Shown: positions 26,345 through 33,918 of the stretch, one piece after another
How positions within the stretch are numbered: the stretch's first letter is position 1
Layout: every line of letters begins with the position of its first letter
From: CAZFHZ01 sp964519015
Lineage (GTDB): Bacteria; Blakebacterota; Blakebacteria; Blakebacterales; CAYUVJ01
Assembly (NCBI GenBank): GCA_964519015.1
Contig: CAZFHZ010000021.1
Location: forward strand, 1-40,182
Reading direction: 5' to 3'
Length of the DNA: 40,182 nucleotides
Translations under genes and position numbers: made by a program
Notes under the pieces: model-generated
Told to the model about the DNA's origin: nothing
What the model saw: the letters and a program-made list of their open reading frames with translations, nothing else
The model's database searches: none

Positions 26345-26373
26345 ACCCTAATACCGGGTCGGGTGAAGCGCAA
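26345..26373 (-). promoter_or_regulatory. Promoter of the riboswitch-btuB transcript
   Basis: TTGCGC (26368-26373), 17 nt, TAGGGT (26345-26350). Transcription would start near 26338, just before the riboswitch. The 26374-26473 stretch between this and the divergent promoter holds no recognisable element. Confidence 0.45.
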
Positions 26374-26473
26374 CCGCATCCTCTCTCAGAGCCCCGGAAG
26401 CGCCTTTCGGAGTCCCCGGTCCGGGACTACACGAACGACTCCGGCGGACGTCCTGAGAGGCGGGTAAAGCCGG

Positions 26474-26502
26474 TTGACTATCAGGGGGTCGGAAACTAGT
26501 AT
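26474..26502 (+). promoter_or_regulatory. Strong sigma70-like promoter for the 26535 gene
   Basis: TTGACT (26474-26479), exactly 17 nt, TAGTAT (26497-26502). The hexamers match consensus at 5 and 4 of 6 positions. The leader is about 25 nt and holds GGAGGG 9-10 nt before the ATG. One of the best promoters in the window. Confidence 0.65.
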
Positions 26503-26534
26503 TCGCGCCAAACTTAAGCCGGAGGGCTCACCGA

Positions 26535-27800
26535 ATGGCCAGGTACTGGCAGGCGAAGACGTTCCTCGGTTTCTACGTCGAAGGACGCAACCTGGAGCGC
26601 CGACTCGCCCAGACGCTCAGCGCAGGGCTGGGGGGGGAGACGCGCACCGAGGAGATCATGGGTGCCGGCATCTACATATGGCTCGGTCGCAACCCCGACC
26701 CCTCCCTCCGGATCAAGGACATCGGGGATCGGACCCTGATCGAGCTGGTCGCCGTCGACCGCTCGGTAGTCGCCCGCAAGCCGAAGCGGACCGCTCCCCC
26801 CGCCCCGGTCGAAGGGGCCGAGGGGGAGGAGACGGTCGAACCGGCGGTGAGTGTCGAGAGCGTGGAGGTCCCGGTCGCCGAGGAAACCCCCGAAGCCCTG
26901 GAGAACCTGCGGTTGCAGGTCGAGGGGATCCTGGCCGCCGCCTACACGAAGATCGAGGCTACCCCGGCGGAACTGAAGACGAAGATCAACCTTAAGCTCC
27001 AGAAGTGGGAACGGCCCCGGCCGATGGCCATCGTCACCAAGGGGATCGGCACCGGAGAGGGCGAGATCGACCTCGAGGCCCTCAAGCGGACCCGCGGTAA
27101 GGGCAAAGGCGGGCTGGGTGGCCTGATCGCCATGCTCTTCGCCGTGGTCATCCTGGGCGGACTGGGCTACTACCTGGTGACCACCGCCGCCAACGACCCC
27201 TACTACGTGTTCGAACCGGGGACCGAGTTCACCATGATCGGCAGCGCCTTCGGATACGTGACGCCGCGTGACCAGAATCTGATCATCATCAAGGTGCCCA
27301 CCCGGCTCGACACCCTCTGGGTTCCGCCTCCACGCTTCGTGCGCGCCGAGACCGATACCGTGAGCGCCTCGGTCTTCATCGCCCAGCGGATCGAGGACCT
27401 GCGGATCGAGAAACAGTATCTGCCCAGCGTCGTGATCGAGCCCGACCTGACCGAACGGATTTCGACCGCTACCCTGCTCGACGTAGCCGCCCTGGTCTGG
27501 AACCGCAACCAGGTGTGGGAACAGTGGTTCGCGAGCGAGATCAACCGGGGTCTCGTGCGTGGCTCGCTTGAGCGTGAAGGGGAGAACCTCTGGCTGGTGG
27601 TCGGCAGCAACAAGATCCAACTCGAGGTCTGGGAACTGCTGAGCGATGAGGAGAAGATCGCCCTGCAGTTCGCCGAACAGCAGGGTCGCCCGGTCCTCCT
27701 GGAGGTCCGCTTCCAGGAGACGCTCCCGTACCGGTCGGTCAGGACCGCCGCGAACCGCAGACTGTTCAAGGCGGAGGTCCGGCAGGTCACCCTGCAGTAG
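26535..27800 (+). CDS. Unrecognised single-span membrane protein
   Basis: 421 aa; no family recognised. The N-terminal 75 residues form a compact basic/aromatic region (YWQAKTFLGFYVEGRNLERR). A proline/glutamate/valine-rich linker (about 83-125) follows, then a helical stretch and a basic segment KRTRGKGKGG. Next comes one membrane helix (about 195-218) and an extracytoplasmic domain of 200 residues with repeated helices and strands (IEDLRIEKQYLPSVVIEPDL; WEQWFASEINRGLVRGSL). The basic residues before the helix put the N-terminus in the cytoplasm. The ATG has GGAGGG upstream and a strong promoter. It is divergent from the btuB transcript and stands alone; a B12 link is not shown. A GC-rich hairpin follows. 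Confidence 0.8.
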   Translation: MARYWQAKTFLGFYVEGRNLERRLAQTLSAGLGGETRTEEIMGAGIYIWLGRNPDPSLRIKDIGDRTLIELVAVDRSVVARKPKRTAPPAPVEGAEGEETVEPAVSVESVEVPVAEETPEALENLRLQVEGILAAAYTKIEATPAELKTKINLKLQKWERPRPMAIVTKGIGTGEGEIDLEALKRTRGKGKGGLGGLIAMLFAVVILGGLGYYLVTTAANDPYYVFEPGTEFTMIGSAFGYVTPRDQNLIIIKVPTRLDTLWVPPPRFVRAETDTVSASVFIAQRIEDLRIEKQYLPSVVIEPDLTERISTATLLDVAALVWNRNQVWEQWFASEINRGLVRGSLEREGENLWLVVGSNKIQLEVWELLSDEEKIALQFAEQQGRPVLLEVRFQETLPYRSVRTAANRRLFKAEVRQVTLQ

Positions 27801-27841
27801 TCTGAGAGAGGCTTCCGGGGAGGCCCGCCCGGGCCGCCCGC

Positions 27842-27873
27842 AGCGCCCCGTGCGTCCCCGCGTACGGGGCGCT
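27842..27873. terminator. GC-rich hairpin between convergent genes
   Basis: AGCGCCCCGT and ACGGGGCGCT form a perfect 10-bp stem with a 12-nt loop. It lies in the 93-bp gap between two converging stop codons. No U-tract follows on either strand, so it may be a bidirectional or non-canonical terminator. Confidence 0.5.
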
Positions 27874-27893
27874 GTCGCATCAGCGGGGCAGGA

Positions 27894-29006
27894 TCAGTAG
27901 GCCCGCCCTTCGAGCAGGTTCCGCAGGAAAGGGATATAGAACTTCCAGAAGGCTTCTTCCCCCGAGACCTGACTCTCCACCCCGGAGGAGAGTTGACCGC
28001 GGATCTCGGGCATCCAGCGCACCTGGGCCGGTCCGAGCCAGGTGGGCACATGGCTCAGATCGACCGCCAGGTAGTAGGTGTCCTGGTCGATCCAACGGGC
28101 GACCACGGCCGGGAAGTTACGGGGGATACGGGCTTCATCGAGGGCGTTCTCGCCGGCCCCGGTCAGGTCGAGCCGCACGCTGGCGAAGATCTGCTCGGGG
28201 TCCTCCGCCTCGACCACCTCGAACCAGCCCCAGATCGGGATGTTCCCTTCCACTCCTTCCTGGAGCGCCCGGGCCCGCCGGTTGATGACCAGTTCGGGCC
28301 GGGGGGAGCGCAGCTCGATCCCCGGGGAGAGGACGATGAAGCGCCCGCTCTCGGGATGGATGAAGATCACACCGGGGCCGGAATAGGGCCAGATCTTCTG
28401 GGTGGTGCGTTCGTAGAGGCCGCGGACCCAGAAGGGGAGTTCATCGACATTGTTCAGGTTCTTGAACCAGCCGCCGATCCAGCCGGTCCAGGTCACGCCG
28501 AAGGCCGCTTCCAGCCGGCGCCGGCTGTTCTCCCCGCCGTGCTGGGCGTAGAAGAGCACCCCCTCCCCCACCGTCCGTCCCCCGTCGCTGATATGGCGGG
28601 TGATGGCGTTGATCTCGGCGGCGCTGAAACCGGAATGGACCAGCTTATCCCGGTCACGGTTCCGCATCAGCTCGAACGATTCCAGGCTGCTTTGCCAGAC
28701 ACCGCGCCCGTCCGCGATGTAGAGGAGATCGGTCTTCTCAAGAACGTCGGCCTCGAGCGGCCGGACCTCCTCGTCGGCCCCGGGGTGATAGCCGTAGTAG
28801 TCGTCCAGCAGGTAGGGACGCCCGTCGGTCTTGCGGATCCGGGCCTGTTCCATGAGCCAGACCAGCCCGGCATGTTCGGTCCTGGCCGCATCCTGGACGG
28901 AGGCGTCCAGGATGGTCACCGCCAGGCGCCGGTCGTTCTGGAGCTTCCAGGCGATCGGAGGTCCCGCGATCAGGATGAGCAGGACCAGCAACAGGAGTTT
29001 CTTCAC
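27894..29006 (-). CDS. Unrecognised membrane-anchored protein
   Basis: 370 aa; no family recognised. An N-terminal membrane helix or signal (KLLLLVLLILIAGPPIAW, residues 3-20) leads into an extracytoplasmic domain. The first part (about 30-165) has an alternating strand/helix pattern: VTILDAS, DLLYIADGRGVW, GFSAAEINAITRHISDGG, GEGVLFYAQHGG. This loosely resembles Rossmann-like glutamine-amidotransferase-type domains used without catalysis; it is only a suggestion. A tryptophan-rich middle (GWIGGWFKNLNN) and a beta-rich end follow. The start is GTG with AAGGGAG upstream. A possible promoter lies at 29058-29087 (TTCGCC, 18 nt, TATGCT), and the leader contains the 14-bp palindrome CTTTCGGCCGAAAG (29021-29034). 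Confidence 0.75.
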   Translation of the reverse strand: MKKLLLLVLLILIAGPPIAWKLQNDRRLAVTILDASVQDAARTEHAGLVWLMEQARIRKTDGRPYLLDDYYGYHPGADEEVRPLEADVLEKTDLLYIADGRGVWQSSLESFELMRNRDRDKLVHSGFSAAEINAITRHISDGGRTVGEGVLFYAQHGGENSRRRLEAAFGVTWTGWIGGWFKNLNNVDELPFWVRGLYERTTQKIWPYSGPGVIFIHPESGRFIVLSPGIELRSPRPELVINRRARALQEGVEGNIPIWGWFEVVEAEDPEQIFASVRLDLTGAGENALDEARIPRNFPAVVARWIDQDTYYLAVDLSHVPTWLGPAQVRWMPEIRGQLSSGVESQVSGEEAFWKFYIPFLRNLLEGRAY

Positions 29007-29103
29007 GATACCGCCACTCCCTTTCGGCCGAAAGCGCCCCTGGATGCCACCTTGAAAAGCATACTGTGAGTGGCGCGGTCAGGCGAACCTTTTCCGGCGC
29101 GGC

Positions 29104-29133
29104 TTGCCGCCGCCCACCCGGTAACGCTAAGGT
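29104..29133 (+). promoter_or_regulatory. Promoter of the DUF917 gene, leaderless
   Basis: TTGCCG (29104-29109), 18 nt, TAAGGT (29128-29133), 7 nt, ATG at 29141. The -35 equals that of the Mla-like operon. The last bases also resemble a ribosome site (GGTGGGAG), so a conventional start from another promoter cannot be excluded. Confidence 0.45.
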
Positions 29134-29140
29134 GGGAGTC

Positions 29141-30196
29141 ATGCGGATCAGTGAGAGTTGGCTGGAGGACTCCGTCTGGGGCGGAGCGCTGCTCGGGGGA
29201 GGCGGAGGGGGGAGTGTGGCCGAGGGCCTCGCCCTGGGACGCACGACCTTTGCCGTCGGCCGCCCCGAGCTGGTGCACCCCGACGACCATCCCTCCGACG
29301 GCATCATCGCCACCTGCGGGATGGCCATGGCCCCCCGCCCGACCCGACCCTTCGTGCTGCCGGGACATCATGTCCGGGTGGTCGAGCTGCTGCGCGAGCA
29401 TCTGGGGGGGGAACTGACCGGATTGACGGCCGAGGGGATGGGTGGGCGCGCGGTCCTCGACGGCTGGTACCCTTCGGCCGTGCTCGGCCTGCCGGTGCTC
29501 GATCTGCCCGCCGACGGGCGCGGGCACCCGCTCCCCCTCCAGGGCTGCCTGGGACTGAACCGCGATCCCGGCTACATCTCGTGGCAGGCCTGCGCCGGGG
29601 GCGACCCCGACCGGGGGGAGTACATCGAGATGTACACCTCGGGGGCCCTGGAGGCGGCCGATAAGCTCACCCGCCGGGCCGCCGCCCAGGCCGGAGGCAT
29701 GGTCTGTGTGGCCCGCAATCCCGTGCCCCTGGAGCGGGTCCGCACCGGGGGGGTGGTGGGAGGTATCCATACCGCCACCGACCTGGGCCGGGCCTACCGG
29801 CACCAGCTCGGTTCGGGAGTCGCGGAAGCCGCCGCCTGGCTGGCCGAACATCTGGGGGGGAACCTGCAGGGAGAGGTCTCGGTGCGGTACCAGCGCACCA
29901 ACTACACCGCGGGGCTGGATCTGGAGGTGGTGGAATGCCCCCCCTTCCGGATGCTGGCGGCCGGGACCCTGCTGACCGTGGAGCGGGAAGGACACCTGGT
30001 CGCCCGTTTCCCCGACCTGGTGGTGATGCTGGATGTGCTCACCGGTCTGCCGCTGACCATGGCGGAACTGACCGAGGGCCGGGCCTTCACCCTGGTGACG
30101 GTACCGTCGGCCTCCCTGCGCCTGGGCTCGGGCTGCACCGACCCCGCCCTGCTCCAGATCCTGGAAGAACTGACCGGTCGCAGCATGACCCCCTGA
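29141..30196 (+). CDS. DUF917 family protein
   Basis: 351 aa, near the usual length. The N-terminus has the family's glycine cluster (WGGALLGGGGGGSVAEGL, residues 14-31). The C-terminus has PDLVVMLDVLTGLPLTMAEL followed by TLVTVPAS, which matches the closing domain of DUF917 proteins. Some members are annotated as S-methyl thiohydantoin desulfurases and others lie beside hydantoinases; the reaction is unproven here and no hydantoinase is adjacent. Cytoplasmic. The ATG at 29141 is chosen because homology starts at once (MRISESWLEDSVWGGALLG). The frame is open 25 codons further upstream without support. It converges with the SPOR lipoprotein gene, 18 bp between stops. Confidence 0.85.
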   Translation: MRISESWLEDSVWGGALLGGGGGGSVAEGLALGRTTFAVGRPELVHPDDHPSDGIIATCGMAMAPRPTRPFVLPGHHVRVVELLREHLGGELTGLTAEGMGGRAVLDGWYPSAVLGLPVLDLPADGRGHPLPLQGCLGLNRDPGYISWQACAGGDPDRGEYIEMYTSGALEAADKLTRRAAAQAGGMVCVARNPVPLERVRTGGVVGGIHTATDLGRAYRHQLGSGVAEAAAWLAEHLGGNLQGEVSVRYQRTNYTAGLDLEVVECPPFRMLAAGTLLTVEREGHLVARFPDLVVMLDVLTGLPLTMAELTEGRAFTLVTVPSASLRLGSGCTDPALLQILEELTGRSMTP

Positions 30197-30214
30197 GGGA
30201 GCCCGGGGACGGAC

Positions 30215-30673
30215 TCAGCGCAGCGGCCCGGGCGCCACGTAGTCGTCCACCCAGACCAGCGGGTCTTCCAGGCCGATGAGTGACCGCATGGCCTCCTTCG
30301 CGATCGAGTACCCGGGGTAGCGGCCGGCGCGCACCCGGAACCAAGTCCCCATCCCGGGGACCTCGGTCCTCAAAACGTAGGCCTCCAGACCCTTCCCCTG
30401 CCAGCGGCGGGCCTCCGCCTGGGCCTTGTCGAGACTCCGCCACGAGGAGAGCTGGATGGTGTAGAAACCGTGTTCGGAACGCTCCGCTTCCCGCACCGGA
30501 GCGGGGGTGGGAGCCGGAGCCGCCGGCGCCCGGGCGGCGGGGGCGGGCTGGGTGGCCGCCGGGGCCGGGACCTGGGCGGCCGGGGGGGTCTCTTCCTGAC
30601 GCCCGCAGGCACCGACCACCAGCAGGACCAGGCCGGTCAGGGCTGCGACCGTGACGGATCGTCTCTTTCCCAT
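30215..30673 (-). CDS. SPOR-domain lipoprotein
   Basis: 152 aa. The signal peptide ends in a lipobox VGAC with C23 as the lipidated residue. An alanine/proline-rich linker (about 27-63) follows, then a SPOR domain (about 68-147: GFYTIQLSSWRSLDKAQAEA ... TWFRVRAGRYPGYSIAKEAM). SPOR domains bind peptidoglycan strands lacking stem peptides at division or remodelling sites. The ATG has GGAGGTGA upstream. A promoter TTGACC (30740-30745), 17 nt, TAGGCT (30717-30722) precedes it. It is divergent from the M1 peptidase gene. Confidence 0.9.
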   Translation of the reverse strand: MGKRRSVTVAALTGLVLLVVGACGRQEETPPAAQVPAPAATQPAPAARAPAAPAPTPAPVREAERSEHGFYTIQLSSWRSLDKAQAEARRWQGKGLEAYVLRTEVPGMGTWFRVRAGRYPGYSIAKEAMRSLIGLEDPLVWVDDYVAPGPLR

Positions 30674-30716
30674 GTCCGCTCACCTCCGGCGACGGGGACC
30701 GCACACCATCACCTTC

Positions 30717-30745
30717 AGCCTATCCGTCCCCGCGGTCGGGGTCAA
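30717..30745 (-). promoter_or_regulatory. Promoter of the SPOR lipoprotein gene
   Basis: TTGACC (30740-30745), 17 nt, TAGGCT (30717-30722). The -35 matches consensus at 5 of 6 positions; the -10 keeps only T, A and the final T. The leader is about 37 nt with a GGAGGTGA ribosome site. Confidence 0.5.
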
Positions 30746-30761
30746 CGCCCGGCCCCGCCGC

Positions 30762-30791
30762 TTGACACCCCCGAAAAACGGCGCGGATAAT
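30762..30791 (+). promoter_or_regulatory. Strong promoter of the M1 peptidase gene
   Basis: A perfect TTGACA (30762-30767), 18 nt, GATAAT (30786-30791, 5 of 6). The leader is about 34 nt with GAGG before the ATG at 30832. Closest to the E. coli consensus in the window. Confidence 0.7.
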
Positions 30792-30831
30792 GCCTTCCTC
30801 GAACCTGTCTCCACCGCCGCGAGGTTGCCCT

Positions 30832-32865
30832 ATGCGTCGATCCGCCTACGGCCTGCAGACGGGCCCGGCCCTGCTGCTGCTCCTGCTGCCGGCCGCTCTC
30901 CCGGGCGCCGTCCGGGCACAACTCCCCACCGGGGTCGCCCTGGGTTCCGCCGACTACCGGCCGACCGCCTCCTACGAGATGGACGTGCGGCTCGATCCGG
31001 CCACCCACCAGGTCAGCGGGACCGAGATCCTCACCTTCCGCAACAACACCCGCCGGCCGACCCCCGACCTCTGGTTCCACGCCTACTACAACGCCTGGAA
31101 GAACGACGGCAGCACCTGGATGCGGGGTCGCGGCTCCCTGCCCGCGGAGGTGGACCCCGAGCGGCTCGGCTGGGTCCAGGTGACCCGGGCCGAACTCCTC
31201 CCCAACATGTTCTACACCATCGATGACCTCATGGAGTCGTTCGCCTACATCCAGCCGGACGACGGCAATCCCTGGGACCAGACCCTCTTCCGCCTCACCC
31301 TGCCCGCCCCGCTCCCCCCCGGCGGCGAGGTGGTCGTGCGGATCGACTTCACCAGTCACGTCCCGCGCACCTTCGCCCGGACCGGTTTCATCGGCGACCA
31401 CTACTTCCTGGCCCAGTGGTTCCCCAAGGTGGGGGTGCTCACCGACTCCGGCTGGCGCGCCCGGCAGTACTTCCCGGTGGAGTACTTCGCCCCCTTCGGC
31501 ACCTACGACGTGCGGCTGACCGTGCCGAGCGATTTCGTGGTCGGGGCCACCGGCGAGGGAGTAGGACGGCCGAGGGTCAACGCCGACGGCACCACTACCC
31601 ACCGTTACCGCCAGGAGATGGTCCACGACTTCGCCTGGACCGCCTGGCCCGACTACCTGGTGTTCACCGAGACTTGCGAGTTCCTGCCCGGTTACCGGAC
31701 CGAAATCACCCTGCTGCTCTCCCCCGAGCACAAGGGGCTCAAGGAGCGCTACCTGCAGGCGGTGCGCCACGGCCTCCACTACTACTCGGAGTGGTTTGGA
31801 CCCTACCCCTACACCACCGCCACCTGTGTCGACCCGGCCTTCAATTCGGGGGCGGGGGGGATGGAGTACCCCACCTTCTTCACCGGTGGAGCCCCCCTGT
31901 TCGCGGCCGAGGGGGTCCTGCGTCCCGAGGGGGTGACCATCCACGAGTTCGGGCATCAGTTCTGGTACGGTCTGGTGGCCAACGATGAGACCGACGACGG
32001 CTGGATGGACGAGGGGTTCAATTCCTACAGCGAGGCCCGGGTGCAGGACGTGGCCTACGGTCCGGGGCACGAGTCCATCACCATCTTCCGGCTGCCGATC
32101 GTCTTCGACGAGGTCGCCATCCCCCACCGCTGGGCAGCCGCCCCCGGCTACCGCTTTCGGGCCAAGGACGTCCCCCTTTCGATGCCCAGCTATCTCCAGG
32201 GGGCGGCCTACGGGGCCAACGCCTATAACAAGGCCGAACTGATGCACTGGACCCTGGAGGGTTTCCTGGGCTGGGCAACCTACCGGGAGGTCCTGGCCAC
32301 CTACCAGATGCGCTGGCGCTTCAAACACCCCGCTCCGGCCGACTACTTCGAAGTGGTGGACGAGGTCTCGGGGATGGAGATGGGCTGGTTCTTCGACCAG
32401 GTCTACGGGACCGCCGACGTGCTCGACTACGCGGTGGGCGGCGTGGAGACCCGGCCGGTGCGCGCTCCGCACGGTATCACTGCGCGTCCCCCCGGGGCCC
32501 CCGAGGGAGGACCTCCCTGGGCTCCGGAGGACATCGAAGTCCCGGCCGGGCTGGTGGACAACGAGGTGACCGTACGCCGGCTGGGCGAAGTCTGTATCCC
32601 GGTCGAGGTAACCGTGGTCTTCGCCGACGGGGAGGAGGTGCTGGAGCACTGGGACGGCCGCGACCGCTCGGTGGTCTGGACCTACCGGCGCCCCGATGGG
32701 GTCGTGCGGGTGGTGGTGGACCCGCAGGAGAAGCTCCCGCTCGACGTGGAACGGACGAATAACTCCTGGATCCGCCGGGCCGACCACCGGGGGAGCTGGA
32801 AACTGACCCTGCGCTGGATGTTCTGGCTCCAGTCGCTGCTCGAGTTCTTCGCGCTTATCAGTTAG
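30832..32865 (+). CDS. Secreted M1-family zinc metallopeptidase
   Basis: 677 aa with a signal peptide (hydrophobic run LLLLLLPAAL, cut near VRA), so periplasmic or exported. An N-terminal beta domain (about 35-240) precedes the catalytic domain. GAGGMEYPTF is the substrate-binding GxMEN-like loop. The zinc site is HEFGH (H371, E372, H375) with E394 exactly 18 residues on (WMDEGFN). The family trims N-terminal residues from peptides. The C-terminal 200 residues include a beta domain, and WFFDQVYGTADVLDYAVGG fits the usual M1 helical end. The ATG at 30832 is chosen for the signal peptide and the promoter 41 nt upstream. The next gene follows after 12 bp and is probably cotranscribed. Confidence 0.93.
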   Translation: MRRSAYGLQTGPALLLLLLPAALPGAVRAQLPTGVALGSADYRPTASYEMDVRLDPATHQVSGTEILTFRNNTRRPTPDLWFHAYYNAWKNDGSTWMRGRGSLPAEVDPERLGWVQVTRAELLPNMFYTIDDLMESFAYIQPDDGNPWDQTLFRLTLPAPLPPGGEVVVRIDFTSHVPRTFARTGFIGDHYFLAQWFPKVGVLTDSGWRARQYFPVEYFAPFGTYDVRLTVPSDFVVGATGEGVGRPRVNADGTTTHRYRQEMVHDFAWTAWPDYLVFTETCEFLPGYRTEITLLLSPEHKGLKERYLQAVRHGLHYYSEWFGPYPYTTATCVDPAFNSGAGGMEYPTFFTGGAPLFAAEGVLRPEGVTIHEFGHQFWYGLVANDETDDGWMDEGFNSYSEARVQDVAYGPGHESITIFRLPIVFDEVAIPHRWAAAPGYRFRAKDVPLSMPSYLQGAAYGANAYNKAELMHWTLEGFLGWATYREVLATYQMRWRFKHPAPADYFEVVDEVSGMEMGWFFDQVYGTADVLDYAVGGVETRPVRAPHGITARPPGAPEGGPPWAPEDIEVPAGLVDNEVTVRRLGEVCIPVEVTVVFADGEEVLEHWDGRDRSVVWTYRRPDGVVRVVVDPQEKLPLDVERTNNSWIRRADHRGSWKLTLRWMFWLQSLLEFFALIS

Positions 32866-32877
32866 GGAGGGAACGGG

Positions 32878-33918
32878 ATGAACGTCATGGAAGCCCTGGT
32901 GGAAGGTCTGCGGACCGCGACCCGCCACTGGCGGGCGCTGCTGCTGATCTGGGCGATCAACCTGCTCCTGGCGGTCCCCCTCGCCCTCTGGGTGGGGAGC
33001 ACGGTGGACTCGGAGCTGGCCCACACCGATTCGGCGGCCGTCATGGCCCAGAGCTACGACTGGCTCTGGTACCAGGAGTTCCGGGCCCGGCACACTTCGG
33101 GCGGCGATCCCGCCTCGACCCTCGCCTTCTGGCAGCAGGGGGCGGCTCCGGTCCTGCGCAACTTCGAGCGCTACGTGACCGGATCGCTGCGCTCATCGCT
33201 CCCAGGAGCCCTGTTGGTGACCGGGTTGATCTACCTGCTGGCCGGCACTCTGCTGACCGGCGGCCTGCTCGGGCTCTTCGCCCGGCGCGACAGCCGCTTC
33301 ACCTTCCGCTTCTTCTTCGACCGCTCGGGGCGATACTTCCCGGGGCTGCTCGGTGTGCTCCTGGTCGCCCAGCTCCTCTACCTGGTGGTCTGGCGCCTGG
33401 TCGGCGGGCCCCTGCGCGGACTGGTGGGGCTGGCCCAGGCGGGGGCGACCACGGAGTGGACCCCGGTGCTGGTCGACTGGGGGACCGCCCTGATCCTGCT
33501 GCTGCTCGCCCTGGCCGTCCACATGACCATGAACTTCGCCCGGGTGGCCCTGGTGGCCTGGGAGAAACTCGGACTGTTCCCCGCCCTGGTCGGAGCGGCG
33601 GCCTTCACCTGGCGCAACCTGGGGCGCGCCGCCGCCCTCTTCGGGCTCGTCACCCTGATGGCGGCCCTCTTCTTCGGACTCTGGTCGCTGCTGGCCGGGC
33701 TGGGGGGAGGCGCCTCGATTGCCGCCCTGGCCCTGATGGCCCTGGTGCAGCAGCTCTTCGTGCTGGGGAGCATCTGGGTGCGCGCGGTCTACCTGGCCGC
33801 CCAGATGGCTTTCTACAAGGGGACGATGAACCTGCCCGACTGGGTCACCCCAGCCGGACCCCCTCCCGACGGCGACGAGACCCGGATCGTGGTCGAGGAA
33901 GCCACCCTGGTCGGATGA
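32878..33918 (+). CDS. Polytopic membrane protein of unknown function
   Basis: 346 aa; no family recognised. About six membrane helices (near 17-40, 104-130, 145-168, 200-230, 245-275 and 280-310), with an extracytoplasmic or cytoplasmic loop of about 60 residues after the first. The layout recalls bacterial multipass proteins of the DUF4013/glycerophosphoryl-phosphodiesterase membrane-domain kind, but no motif proves it. A good AGGGAGG site precedes the ATG, 12 bp after the M1 peptidase stop, so the pair is an operon. Its stop TGA abuts the opposing stop of the DUF4143 gene as one TGATCA palindrome. Confidence 0.8.
   Translation: MNVMEALVEGLRTATRHWRALLLIWAINLLLAVPLALWVGSTVDSELAHTDSAAVMAQSYDWLWYQEFRARHTSGGDPASTLAFWQQGAAPVLRNFERYVTGSLRSSLPGALLVTGLIYLLAGTLLTGGLLGLFARRDSRFTFRFFFDRSGRYFPGLLGVLLVAQLLYLVVWRLVGGPLRGLVGLAQAGATTEWTPVLVDWGTALILLLLALAVHMTMNFARVALVAWEKLGLFPALVGAAAFTWRNLGRAAALFGLVTLMAALFFGLWSLLAGLGGGASIAALALMALVQQLFVLGSIWVRAVYLAAQMAFYKGTMNLPDWVTPAGPPPDGDETRIVVEEATLVG

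Noticed and set aside
29399..29864. Repeated CATCTGGGGGGG segments in the DUF917 gene
   Set aside because: Two EHLGG stretches encoded with the same codons; too short and one base different in run length to call a repeat.
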